Positions 8,501-16,468 of a stretch of 41,846 bases of DNA are shown in pieces. The stretch spans positions 1 to 41,846 of the forward strand of contig JAOPVZ010000215.1 of NCBI GenBank assembly GCA_025965935.1, given 5' to 3'. How positions within the stretch are numbered: position 1 is the first letter of the stretch; the number at the start of each line of letters is the position of its first letter. A program made the position numbers and the translations under genes. A model generated the notes under the pieces. The model did no database searches and was not told the origin of the DNA. It was given only the letters and a program-made list of their open reading frames with translations. Source of the DNA: Frankiales bacterium (GTDB lineage: Bacteria; Actinomycetota; Actinomycetes; Mycobacteriales; SCTD01).

Positions 8501-10807
8501 ATGACCCGTCGCCGTGCCACCGCCACGCTCGCCGCAGGCCTGCTCCTCGTCGGCGGCGCCCTGTCAGCACTGCCCGCGCAGGCTGCCTCCCGCGCGACGT
8601 TCAGCCCGCCGCTGCTGCTGGCGGGCGGCGGCGCGGAGCCGAGCATCCGGGTGCCGAGCGACGGGCTGTCCGCGGCCTACGTGTCGGCTCCCACGGGACT
8701 CGGCAGCAACTTCTGGCGGATCACCGACCAGTTCAACGCCAAGGACAAGACGCACACCTTCGTGCAGAGCCCCGTGCAGCAGCCGGACCTGGGGACCGGC
8801 GGCGGTGACTCCGAGATCAGCGTCGGCAACAAGCCGATGGGCGAGACGCGCTGCGACCCGATCGCCTACTCCGGGCTGCACAACATCGACCTGCTCGACA
8901 ACTTCACGGTGGCCGTCTCGACCGACTGCGGGAAGACCTTCTCGCTGGCCAACCCGTACGCCACCCAGAACACGCTGACCGACCGGCAGTGGCAGGCGTT
9001 CGACGGCAGCAAGACCAACTTCCTCATCTACCACAAGGTCGACACCAGCCAGATCGTCGTGTCGGAGTCCATCGACGGCGGCATGACCTACGTGTCGCTG
9101 GCCCCGGACGGCGCGCACGGCATCATCGATGCGGCCACGCTGCCGGCGGCGGCCAACGCCAACCAGGTCGGCAACCTCGTCACTGACTACTCGCACCCGA
9201 CCGGCACGAACAACGTGCTGTCGGGCGAGCCGACGCACCGGATGTACGCGGTGTTCGGCGCCCCGCGTGACGCGGCCGACAACGCCCAGGCGCAGATCGA
9301 CAGCAACGCCCAGGGCGCCGGCGCCTACAACCACGTGGACACGATCTACCTGGCCCGTTCCGATGACGGCGGCTTGACCTGGACGGACACCAAGGTCTTC
9401 GGCGTCGACCCGGCGAGCCACCGCGAGCTCAACCTGCTCTTCCCGGTCGTCGACGTCGACAAGGCCGGCAACGTCTACGTCGTCTGGTCCGACGGGTTCA
9501 AGGTGCAGTACGCCGCGAGCACCGACGGCGGAAAGACGTTCTCCCAGCCGTTCCAGGTGAACCAGGACAACCGTGGGCTGGTGTCGGGCACCGGCGCCGA
9601 GAAGCCGGACCCCGGCAAGAGCGACCTGTTCCCGTGGCTGGCCGCCGGGGCGGACGGCTACCTGGACCTCATCTGGTACCACGGCCAGGGCGGCGCGCCG
9701 CAGTCCAACCTGGCCTACCGCGACCCGGGCGACAAGAACACCAGCTGGACGGTGGCCTTCACCCAGCTCGGCAACGCGCACCGCACCAGCAGTGGGAAGA
9801 CGTCGCCGACGGTCCTCAACTACAGCGAGGCGATCACGCCCGTCGTGCACACGGGGGACATCTGCCAGAACGGCACGTTCTGCTCGCTGGTGCCCGTGCC
9901 TGGAGCCCCCTTCAGCACCGGCGACCGTTCGCTGCTGGACTTCTTCGAGGTCGCGATCGACAAGCAGGGCCGCGCCAACATCGCGCTGGCCGACAACGCC
10001 GAGTCGCCCGGTTCGCTCCTCAGCGCCTACACCCGCCAGACCAGCGGCATCAACCTACTGACCGGCCAGCCGCTCCCCGAGCAGAAGATCAAGGCCGCGC
10101 AGCTGCTCTGCTCCACGGACGGGGCGTTCACAGACCCGGCGGGTGACGCCACGGAGGTGGTGGTCGGGACGCCGCTGCCCAACGCGCCCTCGCTCGACAT
10201 CACGAGGGGCTACCTCAGCTACGACACGACCAAGAAGCAGCTCGTGGTGCACACCAAGGTGCTGAACCTGTCGCAGACCCCGCCGACGGGTGCGACCGGC
10301 GAGCAGTACGAGTTCGGGTTCACCTACGACAAGGTCGGCTACTTCGCGGTGGCGGCCCGCAACGCCGGCTCCGCCGACGACTTCCACATGGAGTCGCCCC
10401 TGCGCACGAGCGTCGGGTCCGCCCTGACCGGCAGCTTCGACGACAAGACCAACGAGGTCCGCGTCAACGTGCCCGCCGACTTCTTCTCCAAGCTCGGCAA
10501 GGGCAAGACCCTCGCGAAGGGCGCCAAGCTGACCGGCTTCGCCATCACCACCCGTCGCAACGAGGGCGGCCTCATCGTGCCGAACGCCGACGAGGCGGGG
10601 TCGCTCGGCTGCCCGTTCGTCGTCGGCGCCCAGGCGGTCAGCGTCGGTGGTCCGCAGGGGCCGACCGGCAGCGGCATGGTGCCGTCGTCGGTCGACCGCC
10701 GCCCGGTCCCCGGGCTGGCCGCCACGGGCCTCCCGATGGGCGTCCCCGTGATGGCACTGGGACTGGTCCTCGTCGCCGGGCTCGCCGTGCGCCGCTGGAT
10801 CAGCTGA
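8501..10807 (+). CDS. Large secreted Asp-box (BNR) protein with LAATG cell-wall sorting signal
   Basis: 768 residues from ATG 8501 (GGGGG just upstream; the longer frame to 8207 runs over the divergent gene). The signal peptide is MTRRRATATLAAGLLLVGGALSALPAQA. Asp-box repeats S/x-x-D-x-G-x-T-[WFY] occur at STDCGKTF, SIDGGMTY, SDDGGLTW and STDGGKTF, suggesting a beta-propeller of the sialidase/exo-alpha type, but I see no FRIP motif or full sialidase active site. Residues ~560-700 form a second beta-rich domain (LDITRGYLSYDTTKKQLVVH). The C-terminus is VPGLAATGLP, then a hydrophobic helix, then RRWIS. LAxTG followed by helix and positive tail is the signal of class E sortases, so covalent wall anchoring is likely. 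Substrate unknown. No sortase gene is in the window. Confidence 0.82.
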   Translation: MTRRRATATLAAGLLLVGGALSALPAQAASRATFSPPLLLAGGGAEPSIRVPSDGLSAAYVSAPTGLGSNFWRITDQFNAKDKTHTFVQSPVQQPDLGTGGGDSEISVGNKPMGETRCDPIAYSGLHNIDLLDNFTVAVSTDCGKTFSLANPYATQNTLTDRQWQAFDGSKTNFLIYHKVDTSQIVVSESIDGGMTYVSLAPDGAHGIIDAATLPAAANANQVGNLVTDYSHPTGTNNVLSGEPTHRMYAVFGAPRDAADNAQAQIDSNAQGAGAYNHVDTIYLARSDDGGLTWTDTKVFGVDPASHRELNLLFPVVDVDKAGNVYVVWSDGFKVQYAASTDGGKTFSQPFQVNQDNRGLVSGTGAEKPDPGKSDLFPWLAAGADGYLDLIWYHGQGGAPQSNLAYRDPGDKNTSWTVAFTQLGNAHRTSSGKTSPTVLNYSEAITPVVHTGDICQNGTFCSLVPVPGAPFSTGDRSLLDFFEVAIDKQGRANIALADNAESPGSLLSAYTRQTSGINLLTGQPLPEQKIKAAQLLCSTDGAFTDPAGDATEVVVGTPLPNAPSLDITRGYLSYDTTKKQLVVHTKVLNLSQTPPTGATGEQYEFGFTYDKVGYFAVAARNAGSADDFHMESPLRTSVGSALTGSFDDKTNEVRVNVPADFFSKLGKGKTLAKGAKLTGFAITTRRNEGGLIVPNADEAGSLGCPFVVGAQAVSVGGPQGPTGSGMVPSSVDRRPVPGLAATGLPMGVPVMALGLVLVAGLAVRRWIS

Positions 10808-11240
10808 GCAGGAAGACCGGGAAGCCGGGCGCGACCCGCGCAAGGGCGACGTCGTCGGACTTCGCGTCGACGCCTTCGAAGAACTGCCCGGCCTCAAACC
10901 CCCACCGCCGCACGTACTCGCGCAGCACCGGCGTCTTGTCGGCGTCTCGCAGCTCGGTGGCGCTGAAGGGCTGCGTGCGGCGTCCGACCCGCAGCTCCCC
11001 CGCACCTGCCACCCGCAGGTTGCGGACCCACTGGGTCACACCCCGCGGCGCCACCAGGTACTGCTGACCCTCCAGGGTCAGCAGGTTCACCGGCGTCGAG
11101 CGCCACTCGCCGCTGCTGCGGCCGCGGACCCGCAGCTCCCGCGAGCCGGCCACGCTGACGCCCAGCCGGGTGAGCCGGCGAACGGCGCGGTTGAACACCT
11201 GCCGGGTGAACCATCCGGGCACGAGATAGCGGTTCTCCAT
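10800..11240 (-). CDS. Ddn-like nitroreductase family oxidoreductase (F420/deazaflavin type)
   Basis: 146 residues, ATG 11240 with GGAGG 5 nt upstream. The fold is that of the Ddn/DUF385 split-beta-barrel family: LRVRGRSSGEWRSTPVNLL, GQQYLVAPRG, then TQWVRNLRVAG. In Mycobacterium such proteins use reduced F420 to reduce quinones or nitroimidazoles. Whether this one binds F420 or FMN cannot be settled by reading. It is divergent from a TetR-type regulator, with palindromic operators covering its promoter (TTGACA-N16-TAAAGT on this strand), so it is probably the repressor's target. The 3' end overlaps the convergent Asp-box gene by 8 bp. Confidence 0.85.
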   Translation of the reverse strand: MENRYLVPGWFTRQVFNRAVRRLTRLGVSVAGSRELRVRGRSSGEWRSTPVNLLTLEGQQYLVAPRGVTQWVRNLRVAGAGELRVGRRTQPFSATELRDADKTPVLREYVRRWGFEAGQFFEGVDAKSDDVALARVAPGFPVFLLS

Positions 11241-11255
11241 GACGACCTCCGTTGC

Positions 11256-11270
11256 GAGAGCAGTGCTCTC
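11256..11270. promoter_or_regulatory. TetR operator copy 1
   Basis: GAGAGCAGTGCTCTC, a 15-bp palindrome around one central base, placed immediately downstream of the leftward -10 (ACTTTA on the plus strand, 11271-11276). A repressor bound here would block the Ddn-like gene's transcription start. Confidence 0.75.
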
Positions 11271-11298
11271 ACTTTAGACGCGACAACGCTGCTGTCAA
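11271..11298 (-). promoter_or_regulatory. Promoter of the Ddn-like oxidoreductase gene
   Basis: On the minus strand a consensus -35 TTGACA (11298-11293), a 16-bp spacer and -10 TAAAGT (11276-11271). It is one of the best sigma-70-type promoters in the window, and both ends are flanked or overlapped by the palindromic operators. Confidence 0.7.
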
Positions 11299-11310
11299 GA
11301 GCAGTGCTCT
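11298..11310. promoter_or_regulatory. TetR operator copy 2
   Basis: AGAGCAGTGCTCT, the same palindrome as copy 1 with one fewer base pair in each arm, overlapping the leftward -35 by one base. A third, half-site copy (CAGTGCTCTC, 11321-11330) lies between the -35 and -10 of the rightward tetR promoter. Confidence 0.72.
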
Positions 11311-11316
11311 CGTCTG

Positions 11317-11345
11317 TTGCCAGTGCTCTCGGGGTACGCGATGCT
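11317..11345 (+). promoter_or_regulatory. Leaderless promoter of the TetR regulator gene
   Basis: TTGCCA (11317-11322), 17-bp spacer, GATGCT (11340-11345), then 7 nt to GTG 11353. The half-operator at 11321-11330 lies inside it, consistent with autoregulation. Confidence 0.55.
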
Positions 11346-11352
11346 GCCGGTC

Positions 11353-12030
11353 GTGACGAACGCGCGTGAGCGGGCCAGGACCGAGCTGACCAGGGAGATC
11401 AAGGACCTGGCGCGCCGGCACCTGGCCGAGCACGGCGCGGCCGGACTGTCACTGCGTGCGGTCGCGCGTGACCTGGGCATGGTGTCGTCGGCCGTGTACC
11501 GGTACTTCCCGAGTCGCGACGAGCTGCTGACGGCACTGATCATCGATGCCTACGACGCCGTGGGAGCCGCGGCCGAGACCGCCGCCGCAGGAGTCCGCAG
11601 AGGAGATCTGCTCGGCCGCTGGCTGGCCGCCACCCGGGCGGTCCGGGAGTGGGCGGTGGCCCACCCGCAGGAGTGGGCGCTGCTGTTCGGCAGCCCGGTG
11701 CCCGGCTATGCCGCGCCGCGCGACACGGTGGACCCCGCGGCCCGCATCCCGCTGCTGCTGCTCGCCGTGATCGCCGACGGCACAGGCGATCCGGCCCCAC
11801 TGCCCCCGCTTCCGCGGCAGGTGCGCACCGACCTCGCTGCGCTGCGCCGGCAGGTCGGTGGCACGTTCTCGGAGCCGCTGCTCGCGCGCGCCGTCATGGC
11901 GTGGACGCACCTGGTGGGGTGCATCAGCTTCGAGCTGTTCGGCCACCTGGTGGGCAGCGTCACCGACTACCCCGCCTGGTTCGACCTGCAGGTGCGGGCA
12001 CTCGCGACGTCCGTGGGTGTGAGCCGATGA
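11353..12030 (+). CDS. TetR/AcrR family repressor with WHG-type C-terminal domain
   Basis: I choose GTG 11353 because a -35/-10 pair ends 7 nt before it; ATG 11341 is the in-frame alternative. 225 residues. The N-terminal HTH is LSLRAVARDLGMVSSAVYRYFPSRDELL, the classic TetR recognition helix region; the C-terminal ligand-binding part (EWAVAHPQEWALLFGSPVPGY, MAWTHLVGCISFELFGHL) is that of the WHG/TetR_C_33 type. It probably represses the divergent Ddn-like gene and itself through the AGAGCAGTGCTCT palindromes. The gene is coupled to the MBL hydrolase by an ATGA overlap, so both may be induced together. Ligand unknown. Confidence 0.88.
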   Translation: MTNARERARTELTREIKDLARRHLAEHGAAGLSLRAVARDLGMVSSAVYRYFPSRDELLTALIIDAYDAVGAAAETAAAGVRRGDLLGRWLAATRAVREWAVAHPQEWALLFGSPVPGYAAPRDTVDPAARIPLLLLAVIADGTGDPAPLPPLPRQVRTDLAALRRQVGGTFSEPLLARAVMAWTHLVGCISFELFGHLVGSVTDYPAWFDLQVRALATSVGVSR

Positions 12031-12806
12031 GGCTGGGCGAGCTCGAGATCCTGCCCGTGCTGGACGGGGCGATGGACGTGCCGGTCGACGTGATGCTCAA
12101 CCAGGTGCCGCACGCGCGCTGGCTCACGCCCGAGGGGTTGATGCCGGTCCAGATGGGCGGCTACCTCGTCAGGTCGGGTGAGCGGGTCATCCTCGTGGAC
12201 ACCGGCTTCGGGCAGGGCACGCTGCTCGCGAGCCTGGCCGGGCTCGGGGTACAGCCCTCCGAGGTGACCGACGTCCTGCTCACGCACCTGCACTTCGACC
12301 ACATCGGCTGGGCCTCGGAGGGCACGACGTCGACGTTCCCGTCGGCGACGTACCGGTGCGACGTCCGGGACTGGCAGCACTTCGTCGTCGAGGAGCACGA
12401 GGAGTACATGCGCGACATGGTCAGTGCGATGACGCCGAAGGACCGGCTGATGCCCGTGGTCGGGCAGCTCGAGCTGTTCGAGGGCGACACCGCACTGGCC
12501 CCCGGCGTCGACCTGCGCGCCGCCCCCGGCCACACCCCGGGGAGCACGGTCGTGGTGCTGTCCTCGGGCACGGACCGGGCGATGCTGCTGGGCGACGTCG
12601 TGCACTGCCCGGCCGAGATGATGAGCCAGGACTGGGAGATGCTGGCGGACGTGGACCCGCCCGCCGCGGCGCGGACGCGGGAGGCCCTGGCGAAGGAGAT
12701 CGAGGGCAACGGCACGCTCGTCGGCGCCGCGCACTTCCCCGGTCTGCGGATGGGCCGGCTGCTGTCGTCGGGGTCCGGGGAACGGGACTGGGCCTACCAG
12801 TCCTGA
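12027..12806 (+). CDS. MBL-fold metallo-hydrolase
   Basis: 259 residues from ATG 12027, overlapping the TetR stop. The metallo-beta-lactamase core is complete: HLHFDHIGW, GHTPGSTVVVL, GDVVHCPAEM and the late AAHFPG. These supply the ligands for two metals. The arrangement and N-terminus (GYLVRSGERVILVDTGFG) resemble lactonase-like/general MBL hydrolases rather than beta-lactamases. The substrate is not predictable; its operon with a TetR regulator and a divergent reductase suggests detoxification of a ligand sensed by the regulator. Cytoplasmic, no signal peptide. The last 13 bp overlap the convergent NRDE gene. Confidence 0.85.
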   Translation: MRLGELEILPVLDGAMDVPVDVMLNQVPHARWLTPEGLMPVQMGGYLVRSGERVILVDTGFGQGTLLASLAGLGVQPSEVTDVLLTHLHFDHIGWASEGTTSTFPSATYRCDVRDWQHFVVEEHEEYMRDMVSAMTPKDRLMPVVGQLELFEGDTALAPGVDLRAAPGHTPGSTVVVLSSGTDRAMLLGDVVHCPAEMMSQDWEMLADVDPPAAARTREALAKEIEGNGTLVGAAHFPGLRMGRLLSSGSGERDWAYQS

Positions 12807-13465
12807 ACCGACCAGCCCTCCGTCGTCCACGGTGTGCGGCTGTGCTCCAGGTGCAGGCGTCCCGGCGCCGCGTCGATGAGCTGGCCGAACACGGTGGCGA
12901 AGACGAGGTCGTCCTTCTCGTGCCGCACCACCAGCGCGGCAGGGTCGTCCTGGGGCGTCTCCCCTTGGACGATCTCACGCCACGGCTTGTGCTCGAAGCG
13001 CTCGAGGTACCGCTCGGCCTTGCCGTCCTCGGCGCCACCGGACGTGACCATGTGGGTGCCGGCCCCGAGATCGGTGGCGGTGAGGTCGTCGCCGTCGAAG
13101 ACCCAGAGGCGGAGCACGTCCTCGCCGGCGAGCACCAGCGCGAAGCTGGCCATACCGGTGAGCGCCAGGTGGTCGGGCCAGTCGACACCGTGCTCGAGGG
13201 CGAGGAGGGGCAGGACGCCGCGGCTCGGCGCGCCCGCATCGGCCACCCGCTTCTGCGGCCGGTTGAGCACCAGCGCCGTCCGGCCGGAGGCGATGTCGCT
13301 CGCGCACCAGGTGCCACCGGCCGTGCGGTCGCGACCGCCGACGACGCCCGGCAGGTGGGGCCACCACTCCGCCGGCTCGTCAAAGGCCCGGCGGGTCAGC
13401 TCGTCGCGCAGGGCCAGCAAGCGGACAGCCGTCCCAGGCTCCCATCGGACCACGACAGTGCACAC
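12794..13465 (-). CDS. NRDE/TANGO2 family protein
   Basis: I place the start at GTG 13465 so that the protein opens VCTVVVRW; TANGO2/NRDE proteins begin Met-Cys, and the Cys2 is characteristic (ATG 13474 would add three residues). 223 residues. Family motifs: LLALRDELTRRAF (the NRDE box, here LRDE), WWPHLPGVVGGRDRTAGGTW and TALVLNRP, then PSRGVLPLLALEHG. Eukaryotic TANGO2 is linked to lipid or heme handling; the fold is related to Ntn-hydrolases, but the bacterial activity is unknown. Flanked by convergent (MBL) and divergent (RAM protein) genes, so it is a single-gene transcript. Confidence 0.78.
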   Translation of the reverse strand: MCTVVVRWEPGTAVRLLALRDELTRRAFDEPAEWWPHLPGVVGGRDRTAGGTWCASDIASGRTALVLNRPQKRVADAGAPSRGVLPLLALEHGVDWPDHLALTGMASFALVLAGEDVLRLWVFDGDDLTATDLGAGTHMVTSGGAEDGKAERYLERFEHKPWREIVQGETPQDDPAALVVRHEKDDLVFATVFGQLIDAAPGRLHLEHSRTPWTTEGWSVQDW

Positions 13466-13537
13466 GCGTCCCATGCTGTCACCTGCGCGCAACGGCACCG
13501 ACCTCGCGCCGGAACACGACAGCGGGACGCTCACAGC

Positions 13538-13750
13538 ATGACCACACTCCTGCTGCAGGCCGACCCGGGGCGCGCAGCGGAGCTCGCCTCGCACATCGCG
13601 ACGCTGCCCGCCGTGTGCGACACGGTCCTGACCTCTGGGCCCTACGACGTCATCGCGCAGGTCCTCGAGGACGCCGACGTGCCGACGATCCTGGCCGGCG
13701 CGAAGCGGGCGCCGGGGCTGGCCCGGATCTGCGTCTGCCGGTCGGTGTAG
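13538..13750 (+). CDS. Stand-alone Lrp/AsnC RAM (ligand-binding) domain protein
   Basis: 70 residues from ATG 13538; the longer open frame belongs to the antisense of other genes. MTTLLLQADPGRAAELASHI, PAVCDTVLTSGPYDVIAQV and PTILAGAKRAPGLARICVC form the betaalphabeta-betaalphabeta pattern of the Lrp effector domain, with no HTH before it. Such free RAM domains oligomerise and bind amino acids or similar ligands and may modulate full-length Lrp proteins. It is divergent from the NRDE gene and ends 3 bp from the convergent flavoprotein gene. Confidence 0.75.
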   Translation: MTTLLLQADPGRAAELASHIATLPAVCDTVLTSGPYDVIAQVLEDADVPTILAGAKRAPGLARICVCRSV

Positions 13751-13753
13751 ACC

Positions 13754-14665
13754 TCAGTCGATCTTGAAGGCCTCCGGGTAGAGCAGGTAGTTCGCCGCGC
13801 AGGCCGCCTGGGCGCCCTCGTGGACCGCCGTCGAGACCTGGTGGCCGTGCAGCGACGTGAGGTCGCCGGCGGCGAGAACGCCCTTCACGCTGGTGTGCTG
13901 CTCGGTGTCGACCACGACGTAGCCCCTGTCGTTCAGCTGCACGCCGAGCTGCACCGCCAGGTCCGTGCGAGGTCGTGCGCCGCGCACGACGAACAGCGCG
14001 TCCACCGGCAGCGCGCGCCCTCCCGCCGTACGGAGCTCGTGCAGCTGGCCGTCTTCGCCTGACGCCTCGACCAGCCGGTCCTCGACCACCGGGACGCCGG
14101 CCGCCTGCAGGCGGGAGCGAGCGACGTCGCCCAGGCCCGCTGTCTCGCCGTCGGTCAGGACCAGCACCCGGTCGGTGAGGCTGAGCAGCTGGAGCGCCTC
14201 CGCCGCCGCCCGGTCGTCGGCACCGAGCACGACCACCTGCCTGCTGCGGCACTCGTACCCGTCGCAGGTGATGCACCAGAACATGCTCCGGCCCAGGAAG
14301 TCCTCGGCTCCGGGGAACTCGGGGTAGTCGTCCAGCACGCCGCACGCGAGCACCACCGTGCGCCCGCGGTCCTGCTTGCCTCCGGCCGTCGCGACGAAGA
14401 AGCCGTCGTCTCGGACGACCTTCTCGACCATGCCGTCCCGGACCTCCGCGTGCGGATACGCGGCGAGCTGCTTGCGCCCGAGCTCGCGCAGCTCGCGCGC
14501 GGCCACGCCGTCCGGGAAGCCCAGGTAGTTGTGGTTGACCTGCACACCGCTGGAGCGGCCCTCGCCGCTGTCGAGCACCAGGACCCGCCGGTTGTAGCGG
14601 GCGAGCTGGATGGCGGCGCTCAACCCGGCCGGACCACCACCGATGACGAGCGCGTCCCAGTCCAC
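13754..14665 (-). CDS. Thioredoxin-reductase-like FAD/NAD(P)-dependent oxidoreductase
   Basis: I start at GTG 14665, which opens VDWDALVIGGGPAGLSAAIQ and directly precedes the FAD motif; GTG 14683 and an ATG at 14746 are possible but add non-conserved residues. 303 residues. FAD-binding GGGPAG (10-15), redox-active CITC in FWCITCDGYEC (~130), an NAD(P) fold at VVVLGADDRAAAEAL and the FAD-closing GVLAAGDLTS. It differs from classic TrxB in NHNYLGFPDG replacing the usual EN-x-PG segment, so its disulfide partner is uncertain; no thioredoxin gene is adjacent. Cytoplasmic. Confidence 0.85.
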   Translation of the reverse strand: MDWDALVIGGGPAGLSAAIQLARYNRRVLVLDSGEGRSSGVQVNHNYLGFPDGVAARELRELGRKQLAAYPHAEVRDGMVEKVVRDDGFFVATAGGKQDRGRTVVLACGVLDDYPEFPGAEDFLGRSMFWCITCDGYECRSRQVVVLGADDRAAAEALQLLSLTDRVLVLTDGETAGLGDVARSRLQAAGVPVVEDRLVEASGEDGQLHELRTAGGRALPVDALFVVRGARPRTDLAVQLGVQLNDRGYVVVDTEQHTSVKGVLAAGDLTSLHGHQVSTAVHEGAQAACAANYLLYPEAFKID

Positions 14666-14763
14666 GGCTCCTCTATGTCCCACAGGCCGGGCCTCACACC
14701 GCCGGGCGTATCCGGGATGGCTGTGAGGCGTTGGTCCCTCCGACACTGATCACTGGAGGACGA

Positions 14764-15807
14764 ATGCGCGCGGTCCGGGTACTTCTCGTCGCAGTGCTGG
14801 CTGCTGCCGCTGTGACGACGACCCACGCCGGGGCAGCGTCCTCTCCCTACGCGCCGCTCGACCGCCCCGGGCCGCCCCTCTCGGTGCCCGCCGCCACGCT
14901 GCGCGCCGCGCTGCACTGCGAGGGCGACTTCCGGCACGGCACCCTCGAGCCGGTGCTGCTCAGCCCGGGCACCAGCGCGACGCCGGAGCAGAACTTCTCG
15001 TGGAACTACGAGCGCGCCTTCACCGCGCAGCACCGGCCTTGGTGCGACCTCACCATGCCGTTCCACACCCTCGGCGACATCCAGGTCGCCGGTGAGTACC
15101 TCGTCTACGGCATCCGGACGATGCACAAGCTCGCCGGCCGACGGGTCGCGGTCCTCGGCCACAGCCAGGGCGGGATGTCGATGCGGTGGGCGCTGCGGTT
15201 CTGGCCGGACACCCGCGCGATGGTCGACGACATCATCGGCATGGCCCCGGACAACCACGGTACGACGGCAGGCGGCGGGTGCCAGGAGGGCACGACCAAG
15301 TGCGTGCCCGCCAACTGGCAGCAGGCGGCCGGCAGCAAGTTCATCGCGGCGCTGAACAGCCGGACCGAGACCTTCCGTGGCATCTCGTACACGAACGTCT
15401 TCACGCACACCGACGAGGAGGTGCAGCCGAGCGACACCGCCGCCACCGCCTCGGCCTCGCTGCACACCGGTGCCGGCGCCGTCACCAACGTCGCAACCCA
15501 GGACATCTGCCCGACTGACGGCTACGAGCACAACCTCATGGGGACCGTCGACCCGGTCACCTACGCGCTCGTCATGGATGCCCTGTCGCACCGCGGCCCC
15601 GCCGTGCCGTCACACGTCCCGGCGAGCGTCTGCACCGAGGTGTATCAGCCCGGCATCGACCCGGCGAACCCGCAGAACTACCTCCAGCCGGTGCAGCTGC
15701 TGCCGTCGATCGTCGGCATCCTCACCCCTGGCTTCAACCTGGTCGGTGCGCCCGAGACCTCCGCCGAGCCGGCCCTGCGCTGCTACGTCTTCGCCCGCGG
15801 CTGCTGA
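14764..15807 (+). CDS. Secreted CalB-like lipase (alpha/beta-hydrolase)
   Basis: 347 residues from ATG 14764 (GGAGGA, 4-nt spacer). Signal peptide MRAVRVLLVAVLAAAAVTTTHAGA. The nucleophile elbow is GHSQGGM (Ser134), the acid is likely Asp217 in FTHTDEEV and the base His256 in GYEHNLMG. The overall pattern (LLSPGTSATPEQNFSWNY, then PFHTLGDIQVAGEYLVYGI) matches bacterial relatives of Candida antarctica lipase B. Paired cysteines (Cys52/94, Cys173/180 and others) suit an exported, disulfide-bonded enzyme. It should hydrolyse acylglycerols or other esters outside the cell. No lid-domain or chaperone gene is nearby. Confidence 0.87.
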   Translation: MRAVRVLLVAVLAAAAVTTTHAGAASSPYAPLDRPGPPLSVPAATLRAALHCEGDFRHGTLEPVLLSPGTSATPEQNFSWNYERAFTAQHRPWCDLTMPFHTLGDIQVAGEYLVYGIRTMHKLAGRRVAVLGHSQGGMSMRWALRFWPDTRAMVDDIIGMAPDNHGTTAGGGCQEGTTKCVPANWQQAAGSKFIAALNSRTETFRGISYTNVFTHTDEEVQPSDTAATASASLHTGAGAVTNVATQDICPTDGYEHNLMGTVDPVTYALVMDALSHRGPAVPSHVPASVCTEVYQPGIDPANPQNYLQPVQLLPSIVGILTPGFNLVGAPETSAEPALRCYVFARGC

Positions 15808-15814
15808 GTCGTCC

Positions 15815-15842
15815 GGTGTTGCTCGCCGGCTATCGCGGGTAA
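15815..15842 (+). promoter_or_regulatory. SigB/SigF-like stress promoter
   Basis: GGTGTT (15815-15820), 16-bp spacer, GGGTAA (15837-15842). This resembles the actinobacterial general-stress consensus GTTT-N14-16-GGGTAT. It lies 75 bp upstream of the disordered-protein gene and just downstream of the lipase stop. Confidence 0.4.
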
Positions 15843-15916
15843 ATCCGGAAGCGTTGGCAGACAGTGTTCTCCCCGGCCCTGAGGGCTTGTCGCTCGACAA
15901 CCTCTGGAGGACGACG

Positions 15917-16456
15917 ATGACCACCTCGCATGAACCCGAAGGCCGCCGCATCGCCGAGGACGGCACCCAGGAGAGCCCCGAGGGCCCGGTGGAAGGCGGC
16001 CGGAGCTCCTACGGACCCGGGAACAGCGGCGGCAGGCAGGAGCCCGGCAACCCGGTGCCGCCGTACGAGGGCCGGAAGGAGAGCGCCGAGGTCCAGGACG
16101 GGCCGACCTACCGGGAGGGCGCCCGCGTCGGAGGCGCCACCGGGCCTGTGCAGGACGAGCAGCTGAAGGCCGACCGGCCCGAGGACACGCCCGGCGGTCG
16201 GACGACCTCACCGGTGGACGAGCAGTCGGTCAACCACGAGGGCGGCGACGCGGACGACGAAGGCAGCAGCGAGGTCGGCTCCCACGAGGCCGGTGTGCCG
16301 CGCGGCGAGGACGCGAGTGGCTCCGAGTCCGGCCGGGAGCGCATCGGGCACGAGGGGACCTCGCAGCGGCCCGCCGGGACGTCGTCCGCGCGGGACACCA
16401 CCGGCGTCGACCCGCAGGAGCCCATCACCACGCCACCGGAGCGCTCCAAGGGCTGA
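15917..16456 (+). CDS. Small, highly charged, intrinsically disordered protein
   Basis: 179 residues from ATG 15917 with GGAGG 5 nt upstream. The sequence has almost no large hydrophobics and is dominated by Glu, Gly, Asp, Pro, Ser, Arg and Thr (DEQSVNHEGGDADDEGSS, GSESGRERIGHEGTSQR); there is no signal peptide, helix or Cys. That composition fits a hydrophilin-like or otherwise disordered cytoplasmic protein. It stands alone between the lipase and the convergent dehalogenase operon. A SigB/F-like promoter upstream would fit a desiccation or osmotic stress role, but this is inference; I recognise no domain. Confidence 0.7.
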   Translation: MTTSHEPEGRRIAEDGTQESPEGPVEGGRSSYGPGNSGGRQEPGNPVPPYEGRKESAEVQDGPTYREGARVGGATGPVQDEQLKADRPEDTPGGRTTSPVDEQSVNHEGGDADDEGSSEVGSHEAGVPRGEDASGSESGRERIGHEGTSQRPAGTSSARDTTGVDPQEPITTPPERSKG

Positions 16457-16468
16457 GCCCGGGCGCGC

